Positions 25,685-39,150 of a stretch of DNA of 64,000 nt are shown here, one piece after another. How positions within the stretch are numbered: the stretch's first letter is position 1; every line of letters begins with the position of its first letter. Origin of the DNA: Caprimulgus europaeus (taxonomy: Eukaryota > Chordata > Aves > Caprimulgiformes > Caprimulgidae). The stretch is from positions 10,171,501 through 10,235,500 of the forward strand of contig OU015543.1 of NCBI GenBank assembly GCA_907165065.1, written 5' to 3'. The notes beneath the pieces were generated by a model. It was given only the letters and a program-made list of their open reading frames with translations, did not search any database and was not told where the DNA came from. Made by a program: the position numbers and the translations under genes.

Positions 25685-25842
25685 CGGCTAATGAACCGCA
25701 GCGCTCAGAAACTCTGCGTATCCCCGGAGGCACGTAGCGTGAACGCCGCACTACCTCGCCTCAAGACAAGTCTATAAATAAAGTCCTTGCCATCATGTCC
25801 CAGATACCTCAGCCTCAGCAGGGACCTGTGAACACTTACCTG
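25685..25842. promoter_or_regulatory. CpG cluster with TATA-like box and minus-strand splice donor
   Basis: Ten CpG dinucleotides fall within 74 bp (25685-25758) in a window where CpG is otherwise sparse. A TATAAATAA box follows at 25773-25781 on the plus strand. On the minus strand, CAG|GTAAGT reads 25842-25834 with the exon side at 25840 and above, a perfect vertebrate 5' splice-site consensus. Above it the minus strand carries a Met codon in strong context (CACCATGG) opening only a 6-codon frame. Together this could mark the first exon or promoter of an unannotated, possibly non-coding, transcript. The TATA box and the donor are on opposite strands, so they would not serve one transcript. 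This is inference from motifs only. Confidence 0.3.
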
Positions 25843-27540
25843 CAAGAAATGCCTCCCGTGGCTGTTAAAGGCAGTTTTGTTTCTGAGTGGGAAATGTTTG
25901 GTATATTGAAACGTTTTGCACTCTAACCTTGACTATCACCCATGGTGAGGCAGCTCTCTGGCTGTTAAGACTTCAGATTCTCCTGATTAAGTAAAACAAA
26001 TTTAACTGATAATTATTCTAATGATGTATTTGTAAGGATTGCCTTACTTATGCTGAAAAGATAGTGCATTCTAATTTAAAATTATTATAATATATAAATA
26101 ACATTATAATATATAATTACTATAATTTATAATTATTGCTCTGGAAATTTTCATTTTATTAATGACAATATTACTCGTACAATTAATGGAAAGGATACAA
26201 CATGAAAAGATCCTGGTGAATTTGAGTATGCAAATTAATTGTGCTCTTGTATGAAACAGTTTAGAAAATACTTTTTAATAATTAAAAATCTGCTAAACGT
26301 TATGATAAGCTTTATAGCACATTACATTTCAGAATGAAGCTTGTACTAACTGGGGAGTAAGTTACTGAATTGTAAAAGGGGTAGATATTATAGTCAAACA
26401 TTTCAGTAAATTGAAGTGTAATATTCTACAATCCTCTTTGTGTAATAGGACCCACTAATGTAACACAATTTTAATAAAACATATTTATTTTCTGTTTGCT
26501 TTTAATCTTCAAAGTGTTTTTGAGATATCACTTCTGTGCAAATACTGAAAATGATAATTTGGTAACCCAAATACCAAAATAAGGCATTAGGCTGATTTAT
26601 TTAATCACTGAGGCAAAAAAAGAAAAAAACAAATCATGAAATGTAGTCACCAATTTTAAAGAGTATTAACAAGCTGTCACATAACAGATTCTATAACCAT
26701 TAAGAGATTCTCGATAAAATTAAATGGTCTCACGCACAAATGTGTGTTCTCATTTATGAACTTCAAGAGAAAAACCCTGAAGAACCCATGTTTTTTAAAA
26801 AATAATCAACACTTCCAAGAGTCAAACCATTCATTATAGATATAGATCTACTTCATGAGTGTCAACCAACAATAACTTTAATTAACAACTTACATAACAA
26901 CTTATATCACAACTAAGCACTATAACAAAACTAGATTTAATTGTTTTATTCTACTTGTGTTTTAGGACCAATCAAAGTAAATCAGTAATATACTGCTGGT
27001 ATGTATGAACTGTATTTTAGAGAATGAGTAATTAAACAGATGCTCTTGAATTGTTCAGACTGTTGCTGAAATTCTGGTTGCTTTGATGCTCAACAGGTAT
27101 TTTGCCATTGACATCAGTGAAGCTGCATTTCACCCAGCTTGATGGCTGCTAAAACGGCTGCAGACACACATCAGGATGAGTCTGGGGGGATTGCCCACCC
27201 TGGCTCATATCTGGTAACAGTGACCTTTACTCAGTTTTGTAATGACAGTCACTTACCTGACGTGAAAATTGTTGCCTAACAAACTAAGAGTTTCTAGAAA
27301 AGCAGGTCCCGTAGCAGCCAGCACAGTGCAATGTCAGTACTGGTACTGCCCACCTACACCATAGAGGTGATGTGTGGAGAGTTACAGAATTCAGAGAACC
27401 ATCAGAGTGCTGTCCAGCGGGATGCAAATGAATCAGCTATACCTAAAGTCATCGGGGCTGCAACAAAACTAGCAGCTAGGGGTAGTTTCTCTTAGAAAGA
27501 GGAGATGGGGAGAGAGTATGTGTTGCCACCAACCTTCTGT
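25843..27540. other. Unique AT-rich non-coding sequence
   Basis: No gene. Strongly AT-rich stretches occur at about 26075-26140, with interleaved TATAAT and TTATAAT repeats able to form short hairpins. At 27100-27145 a fragment resembles an old amniote repeat (see findings). Confidence 0.6.
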
Positions 27541-27946
27541 TCAGTGGCAAGAACACTCACCTGAACAGGGGACACCTGGATTTTAGCCTTTCTGTAGCTC
27601 AAGGCACTTCAAGCCCACAACTTTCAACAAATTCCAGTAGATTGCTTTAACTGTTATGCTATACAGACAGAGCCAATCTCCAAGCTTCCCTTCAAAGCTT
27701 AAAGAATTCAAGAACCTTCAGAAAAGGAAGGGTATGAAGAATAATTTCGGTTCCCTGTTCCTGCCTTCAGGATTGTTTTAGTAGTAGAGTCTCCTTTGAT
27801 AAAATGCACCAAGGAACACTATGAGCAAAGCCAGATTGACTGGCTTCCTTCCTGCATTAGAGAGGCTCTGTGAACGCCTGTAAACCTCCACATTAGCTTC
27901 CAAGTGAGTGCTCTAACTACTACATTACTGTCAGAAGTCTCTTCCT
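27541..27946. repeat. Degraded palindromic (MITE-like) repeat remnants
   Basis: At 27541 a left arm reads CAGTGGCAAGAACACTCACC, continuing toward GGGGACACCTGGATTTTAG. From about 27608 to 27665 the sequence follows its degraded reverse complement (CAAGCCCACAACTTTC...TTTAACTGTTATGCTAT). A second right arm lies at 27891-27937 (AACCTCCACATTAGCTTCC then AAGTGAGTGCTCTAACTACT). A possible degraded left arm starts at about 27777 (TTTAGTAGTAGAGTCTCC). I recall this arm pair, TGGTTAGAGCACTCACCTGG and its complement, from abundant palindromic repeats in turtle and crocodilian genomes. The pattern suggests two adjacent copies or a nested insertion, both badly decayed. Family name and boundaries are unknown to me. 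Confidence 0.5.
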
Positions 27947-28543
27947 TTGACTTCTGTCATAAAAATTGACCTCAGCTCAGTTAAGTGACTTTCTTCAAGA
28001 AAGCTGTGCTCTACGCTAAGTGGAAAAAGATGCTTTATGTACAGCCCTGAAGAACTGTCAAACTCCTGAGGAATGCATCGCGGCTGCACTGGCATTTCCT
28101 GATGCCCTGGCCCCATTCAACACACTTAATAAACCTTTGGCAATATCCATGTTCTTTGCACAGATATTCAGTGTAACTGCTCCATGCTTGAATCCTGACT
28201 TCTTGAATCCTACACCCTGACTTGATCTATGGATGACCTTAACTTCTGGAGACTGCATCCGTACACAGAATGACCCTTATCTTAGATACTCTGGATCGCT
28301 GTTGGAGAAGATGCTCTTTTGGGGTGTCACAGGTCTTAAATGGCAACAAGTAATTAGGACTGTAGCAGGAGCAGCTGATGAAGGATGAAAAAAATTTGGG
28401 ATGAAGAGCTAACTACTAAAAAGTCAACAGGAAGAAAAAGATGGCTGGAGATACAGATGCAAGTGAAATAATGGAACATTTTAGGAGTTACCAGAACTGA
28501 ATACAGAAATAGATGGAAAGGTGAAAAGAAGCTTCAGTTACAA
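27947..28543. other. Unique non-coding sequence, no gene seen
   Basis: Two overlapping 66-codon frames on opposite strands (28020-28220 + and 28058-28258 -) are present. The plus frame has an acidic/Ala-rich start (EKDALCTALKNC...) but no family that I recognise and no splice signals. I treat both as chance. Confidence 0.6.
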
Positions 28544-28724
28544 TTATATATTAATTATATATTATATATTATATACTATATACTATATATTATATATTAT
28601 ATATTATATACTATATACTATATACTATATATTATATATTATATATTATATATTATATATTATATATTATATATTATATATTATATATTATATATTATAT
28701 ATTATATATTATATATTATATATA
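28544..28724 (+). repeat. (TTATATA)n 7-bp minisatellite, 24 units
   Basis: From 28555 to 28722 the sequence is exactly 24 tandem 7-bp units, either TTATATA or CTATATA. In order they are 3 T-type, 2 C-type, 3 T-type, 3 C-type and 13 T-type. A partial lead-in unit sits at 28544-28550, followed by TTAA. Three units make 21 bp, so reading frames repeat every 7 residues and the plus strand stays open (Tyr/Ile/Leu only), producing an artificial frame. The tract is strongly self-complementary and easily unpaired. Confidence 0.96.
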
Positions 28725-31479
<2,755 letters not shown>

Positions 31480-31900
31480 TCACCTAATGAAGAGAGCAGA
31501 GAAAGATGTCATCAAGTGCACCTTCATGTCATTGCAGCGTACAACGATGACTCCACCATAATGCCAGGCTGGCCTCATTTACATCCTTAAGTCAGCTGTC
31601 TGGCTTTAAAGAAGTCTAATCACCCTTCTATCTTTCCCCAGCTATTTTTCATCATCATCCCATGCAGCAGTTGTTTCCAACTGTTCTATTTCTGACGTGG
31701 CATATGTTTATTCTTGGGGTAAATGGAATAAAATGGGCTTTGCTCCACTGATTCCAGATAAGCTCTGTCGACTTTGCCTGAGCCAGAGTTTTGGCTCAAT
31801 GCATGCTGCCCACTTGGTTCTCTAGTTTGTTAATCAATCTAAATCCCAATGAATCCTACAATTATAATTTTGATGGTTTGTTTCTACCAACTGAAAGATC
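31480..31900. promoter_or_regulatory. Candidate conserved non-coding element (31.5-31.9 kb)
   Basis: This stretch has balanced, complex composition without homopolymer runs, unlike most of the window. It has dense candidate factor motifs: a CRE-like TGACGTGG near 31694, GTTAATCAATCTAAATCC near 31830, and TAATCACCC near 31618. There is no open frame of note. That texture is typical of conserved developmental enhancers in amniote gene deserts, but conservation cannot be seen from one sequence. Confidence 0.2.
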
Positions 31901-34900
31901 AGTAAGTGGCAATTACTATTAATATTACTTGCAGCTGAAAAATGTGTCACTTCCAAATTGTATTTTTGGTTCCAAACCTGTCACTCTGGAAGACAATAGC
32001 CTGATTTATGCTTGCAGGAGTAAATCACATTAAAAAAAAATAATCTCATTACATCCTTCAGAAAACAAAAAAGTTAACTTATTACTTTTGTATCCAGTGA
32101 TCATACAGTTGCAAAATACAACACAACAATCTATGCAAAAGATCTGAGAAATATCTTTGGAAAGGTTGGAGAACTGAACTGCTTTACTGATGCCTGCCTT
32201 TCAAATTAGGATCTTAGACTGGCTTCTCCAATTCTGCCTTTATTCCACAAATTGTATGTTACAAAAACTCCACTCTATTCAGAACAATATTTACGAAATG
32301 CCACAGTCACATCTTATCTCTGGGTTGACAGCCTCTCACAGCGTGCTAAGGGATTCATTCACCTAGAGACAATGTCAGCTTTGGTTTTAATATGATAGAT
32401 CATAAGTGTCAGGATAGATACATCGGGAAAACAGCACACTCCTTGCTCCAGCCTCGTTCTGGGGCTCTGAACTTTAGCTACTAAACTCTGTGAAAATGTT
32501 GTTAAACCCACTACAGTGGAAACTCCAATCCAGCTGCCAAAAGAAGTAAACCAGACAGTATTTGTCCTGTTGGATTTCAAGCTACACTTAAAAAAAGTCA
32601 TTTATTAAGGCTTCATTTATCAGTGGTGACTACTGATCTTTTTAAAACCTTTCTGTTCAGTCTACTAATAGACTTACTGTTGTGTGAACTTCAACAGGGA
32701 CTGTCTCAATTCTTTTTCCTTTATTTCCCACTTGTGTTTGTAAAGGGTTACCCACCTCTGAAGAACTTGGTTTCTTAGTAAGTAATTAAAAAGTATCAGA
32801 CCTGTCTCGTCTTTTGAGAATATTCAAATGAGAACCAAATAGTTTGACATAAAAATAAACAATGGAATAAGAAACTCTCATGGAATCATAAATTGAAAGG
32901 GAAAAGGATAAGGGTGAAATCCTTTGTTAGCAGACATAATTTCCATACATAAAATTTAATATCCAAATTTCCATTTTGAAATGCAGCCATTAGAGTGCAT
33001 TTTAGTGTTAGTTTTAAAAGTTTTCTTAATTTCATAAAGCAATACAGAGCTAGAAAATTCATGTAAAAAAGTACTTAGTTCAGGCAAGTGCACACAAAAT
33101 GTTATCTGCTTTTTCAGGAATAGAGCTGAAAAATAACCTCTCGTTTGTTATTTGTTTTGAAAAGATGTTAATAGCTGCACATCACTTATTGCAGCTGTTA
33201 AGAAGTCACATTATGTTCACCACCTTCTTGTAATGAAAGTTCTATTACACCACTTTGCAGAGCCTGCCAGGAAATTTGTTGCTTTACATTTTAACAAGAG
33301 TCTAAGTAGAAGCGAGCTGGCACACATTATGCATAGTAGCTCCAGAGCAAGTGGTGTCTCAAGGCTGACAGTTAAAATTAAAAAGAAAATTATTGAGGTA
33401 TTTTCATGTTTTGACAGCATGATTTTGATCTGTGGTATATATCATGGTTGGGAGCTTCCATCCTTTCCAGCTCTGGACTTGCTGGAGACAAATCCTCTCT
33501 CAGCAGCCCAGAGAGGGGGTGTGGGGAGGGCACAGGGAGGAAGGGAGAGAACAAAACAGGCCTTGTGTGCAAAACCCAGCCTAACTGCTCGTTCTCCACT
33601 GGCATGCAGCATCTACCAGGCTGATCCCTCACCCTCCATCCTCCCAGCAATGCTGCAGAGAGCAGAAAATGCTAAATGGGTGTCATGTAAACAAGGAAGA
33701 ATGTGGTAAGGAGCACTCAGTGCATTCTCAAAGCAAACAGGCAGAAGATGTGCTACATGATTTGTGGGATTTATGATACATAATGGAGGGCAATTAATTC
33801 TATCAAACACTTTGCTGTCCATGTACAGTACTGAGAAAAACATGTTGTTGTTAATAATATATATATATTTTCTCATCAGCCAGTTAGAATTGCAAGGCAC
33901 TGCTGTAAATTTCAAACTGTTTTCTAAATTATGTCATGTGCAGAGGTTATCATGATATATTGTAGAGTGAGAGTTATCTGCTAAAAAATACTGTTACTAG
34001 TAGCTTTCATATATGACACAGACTGGTGAGACAAAAATGAAATATTACAATAATAAATAACAGAAGCAATCTTCTCTATTACATGATCTATAAAGGAGAA
34101 AAGCCATCGTTGAGCCCCAGTCACCCACACATCATTTAGCCATATGTCTGAAGAGCTCTACAGCCACGAGCATTCCAAAGAGCCAGGGGCAAAAACATCA
34201 AGACTAAAGTCATATATACTTCACCATTTAGAATTATTTGAAAAGTCCAACAGATATTTAAAAATCACTTTTATACTCCCACTTTTGGAAGAAAAACAAC
34301 AGGTTAGATGAGCCTTTTCAACAGACATAAGAACAATAATATCTCTACTACACCACAGTATTTCTTTATTAATTAAAACAAATTAAGCTGCAAACGTAAA
34401 GGGCAGAGAGAACACATTTCTAAGTGAGTCTAACTGAACTGCCAGTCACCACCTATAGAGAAACCAGTGAGGTTTCTTTCAAGTCCTTTGACTCATTTTT
34501 GTACTGGTCAAGACTATTCTCCCAATTCAAATGATAAATTTAGAAAATCTTAACCACCACAAAAATCATATTATCTTCCCATCTAAATAAACTTTAAAGC
34601 TGTGACTCTGTTGTTGTGATATAATTAGTGGCCCAACAACAACAGGTATACATACTCTTGCCTACGTAATTTGTTTCAAAGTTTCAAGTATTTATTCTTC
34701 CAAAGGAAGCAGCAGAAGCAACAGTGAAATGACTCCGTGTATATTCAATATTTGTCGTTGGGTTTCTGCTTTTGGGTTTTGAACAAGAATTGTTTCTGAA
34801 TTAGACTAAATTACAAAAGTATAATAAGCACAAAATCACTCCCTGCATTACACTCAGAGTATACCAGAGAACTTTAAGGGCCTCTACAGTACCTTGGAGA

Positions 34901-37900
34901 ACTGCATCATTTTTATGTTGCTGTTTCACATGCTTTGCATTTTCAGTGAGGCCACAGAATTTCCCCAAGGGGCCCATATTACCGGCTGACTTGTGTTTTC
35001 TGCACGACACCAAGCAATGAATGAATTTGTCACATGGCATGCCTCAGTTCAAAGATTAAAAATAGCAATTATATTAAATGGAAATAGGATACTACTTCAA
35101 AACAGACAAAGAATTTAAATACCAACTACATTTAAATAAGCAGTACTGTTTAAATAAATTTACTAGGAATAGGTTAAACTCAGAAACAGGGAATATTTCC
35201 AGAGGAAGGAGAGTCACAATTAAGAAATGGGATTTAGCAATACTTGTCTTTCTCCTTTTGTAAATATATTATAAATTGGAAAAAAAAATAATTAAAATCC
35301 CTTTGGTATTAAATATAAACAAAAGTGTAGATTATAAAACAAACACAAGTCAGAAGAAGCACTACCTTTGAATGGTATTAGCATACTGAATCTACAAGGA
35401 GTTTTTAAAAATTACATTACCCTGATTTTATAAATAATGATTTATAACACAGCAGCTAGTTTTTGTGCCAGTGTTTCACCCCAGCTAGAACAGCGTGCTA
35501 TCTCAAGAGAGTACCCAGGCTTACACTTACAACTGCTACACTACACTTTCCACTTGGCATTCACCACAACCTTCTCACTAAAACAGCCTACAGCCCAGCG
35601 AGATACAGCCTGTTCCAGGATAAGGCAGTGAATAAGAGAAAGAACCATCTCTCCCCATCACCTTAACCTGGTACTAAGCTTCTTAAAGCTCTTTTGTAAC
35701 ACCACGACGTCACAGCACCTTTACAGCACTAATCTGAGTAGTGCTACACCTTGCTTGCTTCATGGATTATCCTTATTTTCATTGCAGTTTCTGCAAACCC
35801 CAAACTACCTTCTCAAAGTGGCGTCAAAAACCTACCTTAAAGTCAAAGGATACAGACAACATGAAATCAATATTAATAAATTAAGGACAATTGCTACTTC
35901 CAAGCTCCAAGTCTACCAGTCAATAATTGGTTTGTGTATTCTCAGGTTCATGCATCTGACCTTGCTGCACAGATTTTCTTTTTTGATTCATCAGGATCAT
36001 TCAGGCCAAATAAAGTCAGGGGAAGGACAGAAATAAGATCTCTACTAAATATTTTCCAACATTTAAGAGAAAGTAACAGTTAACTGCAACAGAATCTTAC
36101 TTGTGTGAACGGATTACACAGATCGTCTGGACAGTCTTAACTACTCAGGTCATTAACTCCTTTACACTAAGCATAAAACAGATGGATGTTGCTGGTAAGC
36201 TGGCTTTCTAAGATTTACAACAGTGTGCAAATACAGTCTTGTATGCCTGGCAGAGAATACATATACATTTTCATTTACCCAAACAATGACAGCACACCTG
36301 GCAGTGCTGTGGGTTAAAATGATAAACACAGACTTGCAGCTATATATGTAAAACATTTTAAAAACAGCTTGGACTTTGTAAAACACCTCACTTAATACAT
36401 TCAGATTTGTCTCAGTACTATATTCAAACTCATACTATACCAAATTGGTAATTTCTGCCTTCCATTACAAGGAAAAGAAGGTACACAATATTGTTTTCTC
36501 CCCCCTAAAATTGTGGTGCAATGTTTGCAAAACTGAGGAAGAGTTTCAAAATATTAAAGTTATTTATGTAATAGGAACTATTCAACACTTTCAATCTACT
36601 TGTTAATTATGTACTTTTTAAAAGACATAGCTCACAGTTTCTATATAAAGTCTGTGCTGAAACATCACAAAGCTATTAATCTCTCTCCTTTGAGGTGTCC
36701 CATTTTATAAATGAATAATAACCCAGAAGTAATCTATCAAAAACGGTGCTGGAATAGCTATTTCGAGAACATGTAACAGCAAAAAAGATGACCCACAATC
36801 ACAGACTTTTTCTATCACTTCTGTAGTTTGAATTCACTTTAGTGTAAAAATCTGCTGATCTTAACGCGTTGTACGCCAGCAACAGAGACACTCTGGGTGT
36901 CTGCGATAATCTGCTTTGTAGCTGTGTACAAGCACACCAGCGAGGAACAGCACAGCTCTTTCCATTAAAGAACTAACACAATATGAAAGCCCACAAATGG
37001 TTCTTGTGAACATTAGTTCTTAATATTTTTCAACTAATTCAGCAGTGACACTAATCACAGAAATGGGATGTCTTCAATAAAGCAGCTGCCTTCAGTTTGA
37101 TGTATTGCCTAACGCCAAAATAAAGGGCTGAGAAAGCAGGCAGTACGAAGCAGCACAGCCTGGACATATTTTAAGACTGTATGAAACGACAGGATACAAA
37201 ATGAAACCGATCTCCAGAATGCAGCTGTTGAGTTGTACTTTGTTTTGTAATACAGCTGGAATCCTGGACACCAACAGAAAGCAAAGAGCTTTTGGAAAAT
37301 CATGGTAACTGCTTCTACCAACATTATAAGACACAGTCTCACTGAATCCCAGCCACATCATCTACCATGAAAAAATGAATGAGGTCCTTAATGAGTAAAC
37401 CTTCTCTAAAACTAAGAGCAATCACAATGGCTTTGCTCTAACAAGCCCAGTTGCCATCACACACCATTTTCTTCCAGTTCTGCTTCCATCCACCGAGCCC
37501 AGGACCAGCTTGATGGAGTCCTGGCTCTGGAAGCTGCCATGGGCAGAGCTGCTTCTCGCTGCCAACCAAGCTGAAAACTTTATTGTTCAGTCATGAGATG
37601 CCTAATGCACTGAAGACAAACGTCTGAAAGACTTGCACGATTTCTTAATCTTTCATCTCACATTAAATCACCCCCATGGTCAATTTAACACAGCCTGCGC
37701 CACGCTTCACGCTAATGTCTGAATCCGTTCACGGCTCGAAGCATGGAGAAGTGATGAAACACAGAAAGCATGCTAGCACAGCTGTAAGGTTTTACCATGA
37801 GGTTTTTAGAAACATTTTAGAATATTTCTGTACTAATGTTATAGCTTGTTTTTTCTCAGCACTTCATAATTTAATGATATCAAGCTACTAGTGGCTGTAA

Positions 37901-38819
37901 ACCAAAACATTTCCTTCCTTGAGTGTGATTTGTATGGACACAAATATAACAAGTGAAATGCCAGATCTGAATGCCAAGAGTGGAACATTAAGTACTTTAG
38001 TATATTTTGAATTTAAGTCTAAGCTTTCAGTTGTGTTTGAGAAACTTTATAACATACTAACAAAATTAATGAACCTTACTTGCCAGTAAACATAATTCAC
38101 ACACTAATTCCATAATTGCCAAAAGATGGTATTTATTTTTCTTCAGGATGGCAAGACATGAGGCCAGGATGACATTGAACAAGCTGCTGGAAATATGAAC
38201 AGAGCCATATCCCAAGTACTAAACTATAAGAAATAAACCTCCTGTGACGCCTGTTTGGACACAATCCTGATAAGAGAATTACTTCACAAATGCTAATACA
38301 ACAAGGATAATCACATAATTCTACATTTACTTACATATGCAAAAGTCACTAAAAAGATTATAGAATCCCTTGACGTTAACTTTCACATGATCATGATTCC
38401 AGAATAACGCAATGGGGTTTCAAATGTATTAAAGCAAAATACTCATGCCTTGCACTTTTACTTTCTTTTTAAAAGAGAGCACTTCATTCTGAAGGACAAA
38501 AGATCTAATCCCACAAAGTAAATATTTTATGCCATTTAATGTTTATGCCTGGTATAGAATTATCTAAATTTGAGTATGAAGAAAATCATGATACTGCTCC
38601 ACAGGAACACCAGCCCAGATCCACTTACTTCTCTTCAGTCCAATTTTTGTTTGCTCTTTCCAGTTCCTTTCAGCATGGGAAAGGTCTAAATCAAAAGATA
38701 GTTATAAAGCTTCTTAAATCTTTTCACGGAAAGCTCACCTGGTATTGCTTAATGACAATTATTATCTCTGTAAGAGTTACATTTGCTATCTAAATGTGCT
38801 TTAAACTGCAACTATGAGC
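31901..38819. other. Unique non-coding sequence, no gene seen
   Basis: The longest frame is 33233-33709 (+, 158 codons), which spans a GC-richer patch at about 33450-33660 where opposite-strand frames also stay open, as expected by composition. It shows no domain. At 32880-32904 a GGAATCATAAATTGAAAGGG string faintly recalls a CR1 3' end but is too short to call. AATTAATTC-type homeodomain sites occur near 33790. Three CpGs cluster at about 36864-36875 (ACGCGT, TACGCC). Confidence 0.6.
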
Positions 38820-39150
38820 TTATTTTTGTTTGCATGATTAATTAATTCTGTAGCCTGTTCTATAGTATATTCTGTGCTAAAATGACTGCATTAAAAAGGA
38901 AAGATATTAATTTTGTGCCCCAAAGGCACAAGAAACGCTTGAAAGGCATTATTTAGTCTCTTGCTGATGCCAAACCAAATCATTTGGAGCTAATGAAATT
39001 GTCAGTATTCATTGGATTAGTGTATTTGCAGTGCAATATGTAGTATCTTTAGTTAGAAGATACACAGGCATTCCCATTTGGTGCTGGATTGTAATTATCA
39101 TTAAGATTACGATCTGGTAATTTATTCTACATTAGCTCTCATTTAGTAGT
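38820..39150. promoter_or_regulatory. Candidate conserved non-coding element rich in homeodomain motifs
   Basis: TTTGCATGATTAATTAATTC at 38829-38848 combines a partial octamer with TAATTA. It also contains CAT-N3-TAAT (38833-38842), an arrangement known for POU-class III factors. A second cluster near 39091 reads GTAATTATCATTAAGATTACG. CAAATCATTTGG and CATTGGATTAGTG lie between. Complexity is high and no open frame is present. Enhancer function is inferred from motif texture only. Confidence 0.22.

Noticed and set aside
32880..32904. GGAATCATAAATTGAAAGGG resembling a reversed CR1 terminus
   Set aside because: Too short, and no downstream CR1 landmarks follow.
33233..33709. 158-codon plus frame with opposite-strand frames
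   Set aside because: Open on both strands across a GC-richer patch, as expected from composition; no recognisable protein.
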